From contig JAUPFP010000003.1 in NCBI GenBank assembly GCA_036925085.1, forward strand, positions 1,364,001-1,428,000: a stretch of DNA of 64,000 bases, in the 5' to 3' direction. Shown one piece after another: positions 1-10,804 of the stretch. The notes under the pieces are model-generated. The model ran no database searches. It had not been told where the DNA came from and was given only the letters and a program-made list of their open reading frames with translations. The number at the start of each line of letters is the position of its first letter. The stretch's first letter is position 1. Position numbers and translations under genes: made by a program. This stretch comes from Brachycybe producta. Lineage: Eukaryota; Arthropoda; Diplopoda; Playtdesmida; Andrognathidae.

Positions 1-540
1 TTGTGTTTGGTGACACTTATTTCTGTTTGTGACATTCTCTTGTATGTTCGTGACACATATCCTGTGTTCATGTGACATTCATTTGTATATTTGTGATACT
101 GATCACACTTATCTGTATGTTAGTGACATTCACTTGTAGTTGTGACACTGGTTCAAAGTTTGTGTGACACTAATGTAAAGGAATGTGTCACAGTGTGTTA
201 ATAACACTCAATTGTGTTTGTTTGGGACATTTGTACGTTTGAGACACTTGTACGTTTGAGACACTTGTACGTTTGTGACACTTGTATGTTCGTGACGTTT
301 GTATGTTTGTGACACTTGTATGTTTGTGACACTTGTATGTTTGTGACACTTGTATGTTTGTGACACTTGTATGTTTGTGACACTTGTATGTTTGTGACAC
401 TTGTATGTTTGTGACACTTGTATGTTTGTGACATTTGTATGTTTGAGACGTTTGTATGTTTGTGACATTTATATGACATCCATTTGTACTTTTGTGATAT
501 TTATCCGTTAGTGACAAATTTGTCTGTGACAATCAGATGA
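1..540. repeat. 17-bp minisatellite (TTTGTGACACTTGTATG)
   Basis: A tandem array with a unit close to TTTGTGACACTTGTATG (17 bp). It is almost perfect between about 290 and 440 and decays towards both sides, where GTGACA and TGTATG words recur at irregular spacing. The array runs off the left window edge. Because 17 is not a multiple of 3 and the minus strand of the unit has no stop, all three minus frames stay open; these are not genes. Confidence 0.93.
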
Positions 541-1447
541 CAGTATGTGACACTTTGTTACACCTTGAAAATAAAGACTCAAAATTTAAGGAAGCTAACT
601 AAATTATATTTAGAAATAACCACTCATTTGTCATAAATTAATCACATCTTCCCACTCACACCAGTGACTCCACACACATAAACGGAACCCGGTTCATTTA
701 TTTAAGACTGGTTAACTTTCGTTAAGACTTTAATAAATAATAATAAAAAAAAACATTTTGTCGCCATTAGAAATTTACACAATTAAATATGATGAAGGTG
801 TGGTCCTAATTTATTCAATTTGAAATAACATTAACCCTTTCAGTAACCTCATTAATAAGCCATAAATATTTTTCATTTTGAAAAAAGTTGAAAATAAAAA
901 ATTGGTTCAGTTTTTCAACTTGTTCACAAATTGTAATTAAATTTCAGGCAATTTCGAATGTTTGATTTTGATAAATTCAATATGACAAACGAGTGTGTAT
1001 GGGGTGGAGGGAGGGGGGGGGGGGGGGGCACACCACTTAACTAAAATGAAATTAACCCCCCCCCCCTTTATTTTTTCAATTATTGTGAAATATTCAATAC
1101 CAAAAAAAATAAATGCAAATTAGGGGTTTTTCCATCACAACCAATATGGAAATTTTAACTTCACATTGAATTTTGTTTTCTAATTTGAAAAAATGATTAA
1201 AATCAATATTTATAAAACCAGACATTTGTGACAAGCATATTTATGCAAATTTATAATATTTGGTCATTTTAACATCTGTTCATTTTTTTTTCTTAAAAAC
1301 AAACGACTTAATAAGTGAAAAACTCTTAAAAAATAAATTGGTCGTTGTTTGGGCCAATTAACAACCAAAAAATAACGTGTTTTTCTAACCTTCAACTCTA
1401 CCTATACAGCATGAGTACAGATGGGCCACAAAAAATGTTTACACATT
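541..1447. other. AT-rich intergenic stretch with G and C homopolymers
   Basis: No gene or recognisable element seen. It holds a G run at about 1013-1028 and a C run of 11 at 1056-1066, which may be of uncertain length in the assembly, and otherwise simple AT-rich sequence. Confidence 0.6.
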
Positions 1448-2019
1448 TTAAGGTGGCTGAATAGATATTTATTTTGCTTTTGCTCCCCCCCCCCCCACCC
1501 CACACCAACACTTTTTTTTCTGGGTCGTCGTTCCTGCAATGGCCATTTTTTTTTGTAAAATTTGGACGCAAAAACGTCAAGCAAACGTTTTTTTTTTTTA
1601 GAAACAACATTACGAAAAAAAATTCAAATTGTTTTCAAAACTAGAATGGTAAAAGATTATGTTAAAAGTTTCTTCATGACAATATCTTACAAAATAAACA
1701 ATTTTATAGTTCAGTTTGAAAAATGACCCTTTTTTTTAGATTTTTCCATTGAAATTTCATGAAAAAAGTATTTTCGCCTTTTTTTTTCAAACTGTCATAA
1801 AAAGTTTATTTTGAAAGATATTATCAAGAAAAAAACTGTTAACATAATCACCAACTATTCTAGTTTCTAAAACAGCTTTGAATTTTTTCGTAATGTTTCT
1901 TCTGAAAAACGTTCGCTTGAAAAATATAAATTTTCTCAAAAGAGACCTCCTCCTATAGAACATACTCGTCACTACAAGTGGTGCCATCTGAAGGAACAAA
2001 AACAAAATTCCGCCACCAT
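1448..2019. mobile_element. Family E foldback element, copy 1
   Basis: Starts with TTAAGGTGGCT and ends with a degraded complement (CCGCCACCATA). The arms contain the paired words GTGGCGCCATCTG, AACGTTCGCTTGA, GAAACTAGAATGGT and AAAGTTTATTTTGAAAGATA in opposite orientations, so the whole 570 bp folds back on itself. No protein is encoded. Other copies lie near 3053, 24820 and 29748. Confidence 0.8.
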
Positions 2020-2051
2020 AAGAGTGGTCACCCACCTACCCAAATATAATG

Positions 2052-2249
2052 ACAGGCAATTAGAAAACGGGATGAACAGAAGTTGGCGGAGTGACGACCG
2101 CGGCAACTTCTAATTGGTTTATTGTGTGGTTAGACGTAGAAAAGGGCGGAGCATGTGACGTCAGACTACATAACCAACCAATTAGAAGTTGCGTTCGTCA
2201 TAAAAAAGGCGGAGCCAACTTCTATTCGTCCCGATTTCTAATTGCCTGT
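2052..2249. mobile_element. Family D MITE, copy 1, with 9-bp target duplication
   Basis: Ends are ACAGGCAATTAG and CTAATTGCCTGT, with long inverted repeats through the GTTGGCGGAG and GACGACC words. The flanks are identical 9-mers, AATATAATG at 2043-2051 and 2250-2258, which fix the boundaries. Inside are a CRE-type TGACGTCA at 2156-2163, GGGCGG-type GC boxes and CCAAT words. An 8-9-bp duplication fits Mutator- or Merlin-type transposases; the source element is not in the window. Confidence 0.88.
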
Positions 2250-2259
2250 AATATAATGC

Positions 2260-3052
2260 CTTTGCCCAGTTTACTTGAAAGTTGGTTTAGGACAAAAGCC
2301 TTCTTCTAACATGAACTTATTTTAAATCTCAATTACCAATAAATTAGTTAAAATCCTTGAAACAATCAAACATCATTGGCACTTGCTGCATCTGCAGACC
2401 CAATGCTAAAAGTGAAATTTGACGTGTCCCCCCCCCCCAAAAAAAAACATGGCCTCGATTTTAACCACAAATCTCTCTTCAAACTTCATTTTTAACAATA
2501 ATTTAAGTTGCAATCGCTTCTTGAATGTTGTGGCCGTCTTTCGGTTGCAATATTCAAAGCAGTTTTTATTTTATACAATTTTTAATTATGCTAATTTGTT
2601 CAACCCATGTTAAAGGGTCATAGACCTCAAAAAGGGCCAGTTTGCTAACTAACTCCTGTTCTTCAGACAAATGTTTCAGCTTTAAGAAAAATTGTGTGAA
2701 TTCATTCCTGTATATTTTTCTCGGGTTTTAAGGTAATTTCATTACGTTTATCTAATTGCCATTTGGTTGCTAGAGCAATTTGAGCAACTTTGGAGCTGCC
2801 CACAATTCAACCACGTCTCATTTCACATAAAACTCTGGAGTGTCTCTAGGCTTTTAAGCAGGCATTTTGTACATTGACGTGCGTAAACATACACTTTAAG
2901 CCTCACTGTGTATATAATAAAAACAACGAAACAATTAAAAACAAGACCATAAAATTTATATTGGATTTTCTAAATAATATCTTTTGTCGGTTACTTTATA
3001 GGAAAATTCCAGTAGTTAAAAAAGTAAACGAATATATGACGTCAGCAGTGAA
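2260..3052. other. Intergenic stretch, no element recognised
   Basis: Simple AT-rich DNA with a C run near 2429-2438. Two short open frames (around 2419 and 2874) show no protein-like composition and no family resemblance, and I do not call them. Confidence 0.5.
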
Positions 3053-3658
3053 CAAGTGGCTTTATACTGATATATTTTGTTCTTGTCCTCCAGATGGCGC
3101 GCCTGCGTGGCTATTATGTTCTATAGGAGGTCTCTCTTTCTCTCACCTGCGGTTTTTTGAGAAAATTTATATTTTTCAATTTATATTGCGATTTATATTT
3201 TTCTTCAGGAGAAACATTACGAAAAAAAAGTTCAAAGTATTTTAGAAACTAGAATAGTTGGTGATAATGCTAATAGTTTTTTTTATGATGATATCTTTCA
3301 AAATAAAACTTTTTATGACAAGTTTGAAAAAAAAAAGGCGAAAATAGTTTTTCATGAAATTTCAATAGAAAAACCAAAAAACGGGTCATTTTTCAAACTG
3401 AACTATAAAATTGTTTATTTTTTAAGATATTGCAATGAAAAACCTTTTAACATAATCTTTTACCATTCTAGTTTAGAAAACAATTTGAATTTTTTTCCCG
3501 TAATGTTGCTTCTAAAAAAACGTTCGCTTGACGTTTTTGCGTCCAAATTTTACAAAAAAAAACCATCTATGGAGAATAGCATTAGCAGTGCTGGAAATAG
3601 ACCTCCTACAGCGCCATCTAGGGAGACTAAAACCAAATAAATATCTATTGAGCCACCT
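3053..3658. mobile_element. Family E foldback element, copy 2
   Basis: The left end is decayed (AAGTGGCTTTATACTG), followed by the CAGATGGCGC word. The inner arms carry GAAACTAGAATAGTTGG and TACCATTCTAGTTT, and the right end reads AAATATCTATTGAGCCACCT. Open frames inside (around 2874-3245 and 3528-3797) are read-through of the element, not genes. Confidence 0.78.
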
Positions 3659-4032
3659 GTTTTCAATTGTGTGTTTTGAAATAAATAACAAATTTCACAA
3701 TAATAAAATTTTAAGCAAGTTTATGAAGTTAGATGAAATAAATCTGTACTTTTTATTGCGTCCAATAATAACTACAAATTTATTTAATCTACTTTAATAA
3801 ACTTGCTCAAATTTAAATATTGTGAAATTTATTAATAATTTAAATTTGAATGATTTGAGTGCATACTAGCTTCTGGTTTATTTTTATTGATATAAGTTTT
3901 GAAATGTACTTTATTTTTTCACACATTAAAAGTTTACAACATTCCAGAACTATGTTAATGTCATTCAATGACATGATTTAATTGAACTCAATTATTAAAG
4001 AGCACTTAAGGGGAGGAGAGGGGGGCCTCCCA

Positions 4033-4063
<31 letters not shown>

Positions 4064-4374
4064 CAATTAAGGTGAATTTCACCTGATGATAAAAATGTAT
4101 TGGTCAGTGAGAGAGAGAGAGAGAGAGAGAGACACCCTTGTAATGAGGTTCACATTTCAGAAGAAATTTGATAATGGTTTTTAATGTGTCATTGCAAACT
4201 ACCTGAAAATCAATTTAAAAAAAAGGTGCTGTTTTTTATTATGTTTTTTTTTTAATTCAGTGTCATTTTAATATCAGAAAAATCATTTTTATTGCTTTCA
4301 ATCTGTGAACAAACATGGGCAATATTTGTTTGTATCTGGTTTTCAGAAGTCTGTATTCAATATTTAATTATTAT
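3659..4374. repeat. Intergenic with GAT and GA microsatellites
   Basis: A (GAT)n tract lies at about 4033-4062 and a (GA)n tract at about 4108-4132. The remainder is AT-rich with no gene seen. Confidence 0.85.
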
Positions 4375-4647
4375 TAGAGCTCGGATTTTTCTATGCAAAA
4401 TCAAGCAAATGTTTCTCAATCTATGAACCAAAGTACCAATTGTGAAGTAATCAAAAACACCTATTTAGAGGCTAGAACTTTCTTGTTGCCAACTGATAGT
4501 AACCAGGCATCTAGCCTCTTTTCATTAAAAAAAGCATAATTTCAGTTGCTCTAATTAATGGTGAAATGATTACTTCACAATTGGCACTTAGGAGCCACAA
4601 ATTGAGAAACACTTTGTTTTGATATTTGCATAAAAATCCGAGCTCTA
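4375..4647. mobile_element. Family B MITE, copy 1
   Basis: Terminal inverted repeat TAGAGCTCGGATTTTT... with complement ending AATCCGAGCTCTA. Internal paired words include GTTTCTCAAT, CAATTGTGAAGTAATC and a near-palindromic GGCTAGA/TCTAGCC centre. About 270 bp and noncoding. It is the first of three copies in a row. Confidence 0.85.
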
Positions 4648-4705
4648 ATAATAATTAATTGTTGTATAAAATTGGAACCTAATTGTGAAAAAATTCATCC
4701 TCAAA

Positions 4706-5023
4706 TAGGGTTCGGATTTTTATGAAAAATCAAGCAAATGTTTCTCAATCTGTGGCCCAAGTACCAATTGTGACGTAATCATCATCATCATCATTATAGC
4801 AACTGCAATTATGCTTTTTCTAATCAAAACACTGATTAGAGGCTAGAATTATAGCTGATAACTGATAGTAACCAAGGCATCTAGCCTCTAACCATCCTCT
4901 TTGCATTAGAAAAAACACAATTGCAGTTGCTCTAATGATGAAAACTTCACAATCGGCAAATTGAGCCACAAATTTGGAAACGTTTTACTTTGAATTGGTA
5001 TTTGCATAAAAATCCGAGCTGTA
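4706..5023. mobile_element. Family B MITE, copy 2
   Basis: Starts TAGGGTTCGGATTTTTATG and ends AATCCGAGCTGTA, with the same internal order as its neighbours (ATCATCATCAT, TTAGAGGCTAGA, CATCTAGCCTCTAACC). The minus-strand open frame at 4906-5121 is noise across copies 2 and 3. Confidence 0.85.
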
Positions 5024-5057
5024 ATAATAAATGTCGATAAAAATGGATTATAATGAA

Positions 5058-5379
5058 TAAAGCTTAGATTTTTATGCAAAATTAGGCAATTATTTCTCAA
5101 TATGTGGCCCAATTGAGCCAATTGTGAAGTAACAACCCTCGTTTACATCAACCAACAATTAAGTTTTTTTTAATCAAAAACACTGGTTAAAGGCTAGAAC
5201 TCTAGTTGATAACAGATAGCAACCAAGGCATCTAGCCTCTAACCATCCTCTTTTCTTAAGAAAAAACACAATTGCAGTTGCTCTAATAATGGTGATGATG
5301 ATTACTTCACAATTGGCTCTTAGGGGGCCACAAATTGAGAAACATTTGCTTATGTTATTGCATAAAAATCCGAGTCCTA
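5058..5379. mobile_element. Family B MITE, copy 3
   Basis: Begins TAAAGCTTAGATTTTTATGC and ends AAAATCCGAGTCCTA. It contains GTGGCCCAATTGAGCC, GGCTAGAACTCTAGTTG and TCTAGCCTCTAACC. It lies 35 bp after copy 2, giving a cluster of three. Confidence 0.83.
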
Positions 5380-5639
5380 ATTATATTTACATGACTATTT
5401 CTTCAAAGTCATAATATAATTAATTAATCAGGCTTTTTTAAAATATATATCAGAAATCTTAAACGACCTTATATCGAAATGTCTATAAAAAGGATTTGAA
5501 TTTTATTGCCTCTTAATTTAATTTTGATTGATTTAGGGCAACAAGAAATTTAATATTGATTAACTTAAGACACAAACAAAAAAATAAACATATTCATCTA
5601 ATATTTCAAAATATTAGTTGAATTTGTGTGTCAATTAAT

Positions 5640-5930
5640 TTAAAAAGGTAACAGTGAAGGAGAAATTGAAAGTGTGTTAGAAACTAGAACGGTTCATAGT
5701 AATTTCATGTTGATATCTTTCAAAATGAACTTTTTAAAGAACGAACATTTTTACAAAAATATTGTCAGCTTAAAGTTGGATCATTTTAAAACTGACATAA
5801 AAAGTTTATTTTGAAAAATATCAAGACATAAAATACACTAAATTGATTGAGCTACCCTTCTAGTTTCTAAAACACCTTCTTCAAGTTTCTCTTCATTTTG
5901 CCGTTTACACTTTAAAACCAACTTAACTTT
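5640..5930. mobile_element. Family A foldback element
   Basis: The left arm has GTGTGTTAGAAACTAGAACGG, with the variant of CTCAATCACTT and then TGTTGATATCTTTCAAAATG. The right arm is the complement (AAGTTTATTTTGAAAAATAT, GCTACCCTTCTAGTTTC, AGTTTCTCTTCATTTTG). This is the most abundant repeat of the window. Confidence 0.82.
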
Positions 5931-6902
5931 GTTGAGAAGTAATTTACCAAAAATAATTAGCAACTCGCCTCATTGTATAATTTGTAATTGTAAATAATTA
6001 TATTTTAAATTGAAACATCTAATTAATTTTCCATATAATTATTTTATTTAAATATTCTCAATTCTAATTTACTTCTTTTAAAAATCTAATTCTAATTCTA
6101 ATTAATTATTCTTTCGCTAATGTAATTAAGAAAAGTAATTTGTTAAAAACATTGACTATCATATGACAGTAAATTGTCATATCTAGCTCGATAGCCTTGT
6201 AACAAGTCACCAAAAGCAAATTACAAAATATTATTATGACAAATAAATGTCATATGACTACTACCATTGACTGGTATACTGATTATTATAAAAATCATAA
6301 AATAATAGCGCACAAGCAGTGACATTATAAAATATGATTATCACATCTTTATGACTTTTTCATACATTTATTAAAAAAAATTACACAGTCAAGTTCTAAA
6401 AATGTGCACTTGTTAATTAAATAAATGACCGATAAAATAAAATGTATGCATAAATTTGCATAAATTAAAGTCAACTAAAAAAATTATAATTAGCTTTAAA
6501 AAAAGAAGTAATTACCTCTAATGATGATTAAGAGTTTCAAGAAAGGTTAGGTACTTAAAAAGGGTTAAAGAAAGAGCTATTTATCAATTGTAAACAACTT
6601 TTTACGAAAACCTGTAGGTCTTTTTTTTTAAATAGTCCATATTTTTTAAAACTTGTTTTGATTTAATTTTAATTTTAATGTTCATTACCTTAAGACAATT
6701 TAGCCATGTAACAAAATAAGTATAATAATGATTTCATATTTAGAAGGTGTGGGGGGCATCATATATCCATCCTTGTTTATTTTAAAACATCTTCTCATTC
6801 ATTTTGAGGGGAAAATAACTAATAATAAATGCGTTTTGATGTTTTACCGCTAATTAATCCAAAATGAATAATTTACTTTTAAGATGGTTTCAAATCGTAA
6901 AT
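5931..6902. other. AT-rich intergenic, nothing recognised
   Basis: Very AT-rich, with scattered TAATTA words and ATATGACA/TGTCATAT words near 6160-6250. I see no gene or element boundary. Confidence 0.5.
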
Positions 6903-7150
6903 GCCTCTCGAACTGTTAATTATTCTGTCTTTCAGAAACAAAATGTAGTGTTTTAGAAACTAGAAGGGTAACTTCAATCACTTCATTGTATTTTTATGTT
7001 GATATCTTTCAAAATAAACTTTTTATGTCAGTTTCAAAATGACTGAACTTTAAGCAGACATTATTTTTTAATTTTTATCCATAAAAAGTTTATATTGAAA
7101 GACATCGATTAAGTTACCCGTTCTAGTTTTTAACACACAAAATATTTGAA
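6903..7150. mobile_element. Family A foldback element
   Basis: Begins at TCTCGAACTGTTAATTATTC and TGTCTTTCAG, the outer arm of the family, then AGAAACTAGAAGGGTAAC and GTTGATATCTTTCAAAATAA. The right arm ends near GTTACCCGTTCTAG and is shortened. Confidence 0.82.
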
Positions 7151-7377
7151 TTTCTATATCAGGTATCTAATTAAGTCTTAAAGCAAAAACCAACATAAAA
7201 AGCTCCAGTCCTTCCTTAATTAGATAAGGCAATTGTCAGTTAAGCAATTAGCAAAAAAAAAACCTTAAGAGCCCTTATGATTAGGGTCCTTTGAAATATG
7301 AAACATCTTCCTTAAAACATCATGTGATCCTTTCTAAAAAAAATAGGGTCTTTTTTCTCATCCAAACTGTTGACAAA

Positions 7378-7463
7378 ACATAAAATCATCAGATTGAAAT
7401 TTAAATACACCCTGGGTTTAAATACCCAGGGTGCATTTCAATTTTAATCTGATGATTTCATGT
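7378..7463. repeat. Long hairpin (about 40-bp arms)
   Basis: The left arm runs from ACATAAAATCATCAGATT through ACACCCTGGGT. The right arm is its complement, from ACCCAGGGTGC through AATCTGATGATTTCATGT. The loop is only a few bases. It may be a tiny foldback element or the remains of one; no other copy was seen. Confidence 0.85.
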
Positions 7464-7742
7464 TTTTTGCAATGGAATTTCAACACAAGTTAAAAATATG
7501 CTTTTTAATTTATCAAAAAAAAAATGTTTAGCAAAATTTATTTTGCAATTTTTTTTATTATATTCATTAAAATTTACTATTTAATTTTATATATTTTTTT
7601 AATATTTATATATTTTTATATCTCGATTTTTAATTTTTAATTTCGAATGTGAGGAAAAAAAATTTTAAGTTTTCAATTTTTGAGGTTCTTATGAGAAATA
7701 TTTTCATTAATAGTTCTCAGAATTTATTAATCAGATTTATTA
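7464..7742. other. AT-rich intergenic
   Basis: Simple A/T-rich sequence (TTTTTAATATTTATATATTT and similar). No feature supported. Confidence 0.5.
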
Positions 7743-7995
7743 ATACGGAATTCAGTTAAGGACACGAACACCAAATAAAAATTGACTTTATTATTAATAT
7801 TTTAAATTGAAATACTAAATCAATATTTTAATGTCAATAGTTTATATATTTATATTTAAGTATTAACTCAATATTTTCAGATTATTAACTGAATAAATTG
7901 AGAATTCGACATACTGTTCGTTTGTCCTTCACGGGGCTCTGTAGAACACGTTTATTATTTAAATGCATTTAAATTATCAGGTGTGTACTAGGTAT
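7743..7995. mobile_element. Family C element, left-truncated
   Basis: Begins inside the family at ACGGAATTCAGTTAAGGACA, keeps the middle TCAATATTTTCAGATTATTA and the conserved TCCTTCACGGGGCTCTGTAG, and ends with the intact GTGTGTACTAGGTAT terminus. The first 50 or so bases of a full copy are missing. Confidence 0.83.
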
Positions 7996-8629
7996 TATAT
8001 GCTAGTTCGACCTCTAGCCTCAGGTTTATAGCCTCTAACCAGATACATTTAACTGTAAAATGCATTCTTCTGGTTACCATAATAAGACAATCTATGCAAC
8101 TCCTTAATAATTGACCACAGTGACGTCAGAGTTTCTTAAATACTCAATATAAATATGTTGACTCATGGAGTCATGATGCATTTTAGAATTTTAACTTTCT
8201 TTTTGTTTAAATTTCACAATAAATAATTAGCAAACAAAAAAAAACCGTTTTCTCCCCTTTTTTTCCGATCAATGTGAAATTCTTACCATAGCTTTCCATT
8301 ATTCTTGTTCAATGAGAGCAAAAAAACAACAACAAAATGAAGGTTAAAAACACACCTTCAAATAATTTTTCAAACAAGTCTATATTAATAATTATTAAAT
8401 TATTAATATTATTACTATTTTAAAAAAGAAATACCAGTATGCAAAACAATTAAAACTGAAACATTTTTCTTTTGTTTCCTTTCCTAATTAGTAATTAGTT
8501 TAATTAATAAGTGTGTATTAGAACTCCCATTCATGGATTTTTAATTAATTAATTAGAAAACTAACAAGACAACATTCCAGATTTATTTATTTTATAAATA
8601 GCTGAATTTAAAACTCTTCATTATTTTCC

Positions 8630-8822
8630 ATTTCAGTAAAGAAACAACACTACGGAGAAATTTAAAGTGTGTTAAAAACTAGAAAAGAATAATTTTCATG
8701 TTGATGATATTTTTCGAAATTAAACTTTTTATAGACCAAAAAAAATTAAAAGTAATTTTCAAAATGATATAAAAAGTTTATTTTAAAAGATATCAAAAAC
8801 CTGAAAATACTCTAAGTGAGTA
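8630..8822. mobile_element. Family A element cut short by a family C copy
   Basis: The left arm (ACTACGGAGAAATTTAAAGTG, TAAAAACTAGAAAAG) and the inner right arm (AAAAGTTTATTTTAAAAG, TATCAAAAACCTGAAAATAC) are present. The outer right arm is missing where the family C copy begins. Confidence 0.75.
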
Positions 8823-9091
8823 ATTCAAATTAAATGTGTTTAGGTGAATTATACGGAATCCAGTTAAGGACATATGAACCCAAATAAAAATTGACTGTAT
8901 TAATATTTTAAATTAAAATACTAAATCAACAGTTTATATAATTTATATTTAAGTATTAATCTCAATATTTTCAGATTATTAACCTGAATAAATTGAATTC
9001 GACGACATATTGTTTGTTTGTCCTTCACGGGGCTCTGTAGAACACATTTATTATTTAAATGCATTTAAATTATCATGTGTCTACTAGGTAT
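8823..9091. mobile_element. Family C element, left end missing
   Basis: Starts at AATTCAAATTAAATGTGTTT and carries GAATTATACGGAATCCAG, TCCTTCACGGGGCTCTGTAG and the end CTACTAGGTAT. It abuts the truncated family A element, so the junction probably marks an insertion or a deletion. Confidence 0.82.
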
Positions 9092-9658
9092 AAGACCCCT
9101 ATTTTTCCCCAGTAAGACATTAGAACCAACCATAGTTGAAAAGACACTTCCACTTTAAAAAAACCCCCACAAAAGTGAAGTTTCAACAATGGTCAAGGGC
9201 TACTTGATGACAATAAAAATTACATATATTTATGGCTCTTATTAAAAACGCAGGAGTTTCCAAAATTTTAATATATTTCTAAAAAAAATATAATAAAAAT
9301 GTTCTCCACCCATATATAAATGTTAGATAAAAAGATTTTGACAAAAAATTCACATTAATTGTTGAGGGTGGGTGGGTGTAATTATTATAACGAAATTTTA
9401 AGACAAAAAAAATTTCAAGGTAGAAAGACAGAGAGAAATAACGAAAAAAAAAGAGACAAAAACAACATTAACTCCTTTGAGTTTTCTTATTTGTTGCCAA
9501 TTTCGAAAAGGGTTTTCCCACTTAAAATCAAAGTCTATGTGATATTATGGGTATGACGTTCGAAATATTAATTTAGAAGCAAACTGCATACTTTCTGATC
9601 AAGATTAACAACAGTTCTAAACAATTATTTTGGATTTTTCTATAGAATCAAACTTTTT
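9092..9658. other. Intergenic, nothing recognised
   Basis: AT-rich sequence. The 65-codon open frame near 9359 is Lys/Asn-rich with no recognisable domain and is not called. Confidence 0.5.
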
Positions 9659-10115
9659 AGGCCCTTGGCACACGCAGACCACTTTTGGTGGTTGATTTCG
9701 AATGTAAAACTAAGTTGCAAGACGTGGTTGCAATGTATTTGTTATGAGAAAGATTCGAAGTGGTCGATTTTAACGACAACCCCCACAACTGCAAAATGAA
9801 ATTGCAGGTGGTTGAAATGTGGTTGCAATCCGATTTTATTTTACAGTCGTAATCGACCACCAAAAGTGGTCTGTGTGTTCCAACTTCAAAACCCTAAGGG
9901 TCTTGGCACACAGACCACATTTTGGTGGTCGATTACAACTGCAAAATGAAATCGGATGGCAACCACCTGCAACGTCATTTTGCATTCGAAATCAACCACC
10001 AAAAGAGGTCTGTGTGTTTTGACTTCAAACCAGAAGGGTCTTGGCACACAGACCACTTTTGGTGGTCGATTTCGAATGTAAAATGAAATTGCATGTGTTT
10101 TAAAGGTGGTTTTAG
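9659..10115. mobile_element. Family G cluster: three adjacent inverted-repeat units
   Basis: Three consecutive units begin CTTGGCACAC(G)CAGACCAC at about 9663, 9901 and 10038. Units one and two end with the complement (CACCAAAAGTGGTCTGTGTG near 9860, CACCAAAAGAGGTCTGTGTG near 9996); the third lacks its right half. Paired inner words are GGTGGTCGATTTCGAATGTA and its complement, and TGAAATTGCA/TGCAATTTCA. Short open frames here are read-through of the repeats. Confidence 0.78.
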
Positions 10116-10139
10116 TGTAAATACCACTTGTGATCTCAA

Positions 10140-10362
10140 TTTTCTATCTTCCAGGTGTAAAATTAAGAAAAACGCGAAAGTGTTTTAGAAACTAGGAGGT
10201 TAGTTCAATCACTTAAAAGGTATTTTCATACTTAATATCTTTCAAAATAAAATTTTTGAGTGAGTAAAAAGTTTCTTTTGAAAGATATCAACATAAAAAT
10301 TATATATTTAAGCTACCGCTCTAGTTTCTAAAAAAACACTTTCTAGTTTCTCTTAAAATAAC
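10140..10362. mobile_element. Family A foldback element
   Basis: The left arm is TATCTTCCAGGTGTAAAATT then GTGTTTTAGAAACTAGGAGG. The right arm is AAGATATCAACATAAAAATT then GCTACCGCTCTAGTTTC and AGTTTCTCTT. The centre is internally deleted relative to longer copies. Confidence 0.8.
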
Positions 10363-10804
10363 TGAAACAATTCTAAAATCGCGGCCAAACTGATCAGAAA
10401 ATAGCCATAAATTAAAAGACAAATTCTTAGAAGTCGTAAAAATTCTACTTTTCTTTCATAAAATTCAGGCTGTGCTTATTATTAGTGGTACTTAAAACAT
10501 TACACAAAAGCTTACTATATTATTTAACCTTAGAAAAACAATCAAATATCCAATGTAGCACAATTGACTTTAAAACCAATTTAAATTGCCTTTTTTTAAA
10601 AAAAAAACGTTATTTAAACATTTGATTGTAGTTTAAATCCTTTTTAAAAGCTTACTTTTAAAAAAAACTTCACTACCTTGATATTGATTCATAACCATTT
10701 AAGTACAAATTAGGACATTTTTCGAAGTAGCCATTTGCAAAATATGCAAATGAAGCAACGAAACAATGAAATAATTCTTTCTCTGAATACACATTCAGAA
10801 ATAA

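Noticed and set aside
188-532. Three overlapping minus-strand open frames with Thr/Asn/Val repeats
   Set aside because: They are translations of the 17-bp minisatellite in every frame, with no independent coding signal.
1-540. CRISPR-like array
   Set aside because: Units are directly adjacent with no unique spacers, and the genome is eukaryotic.
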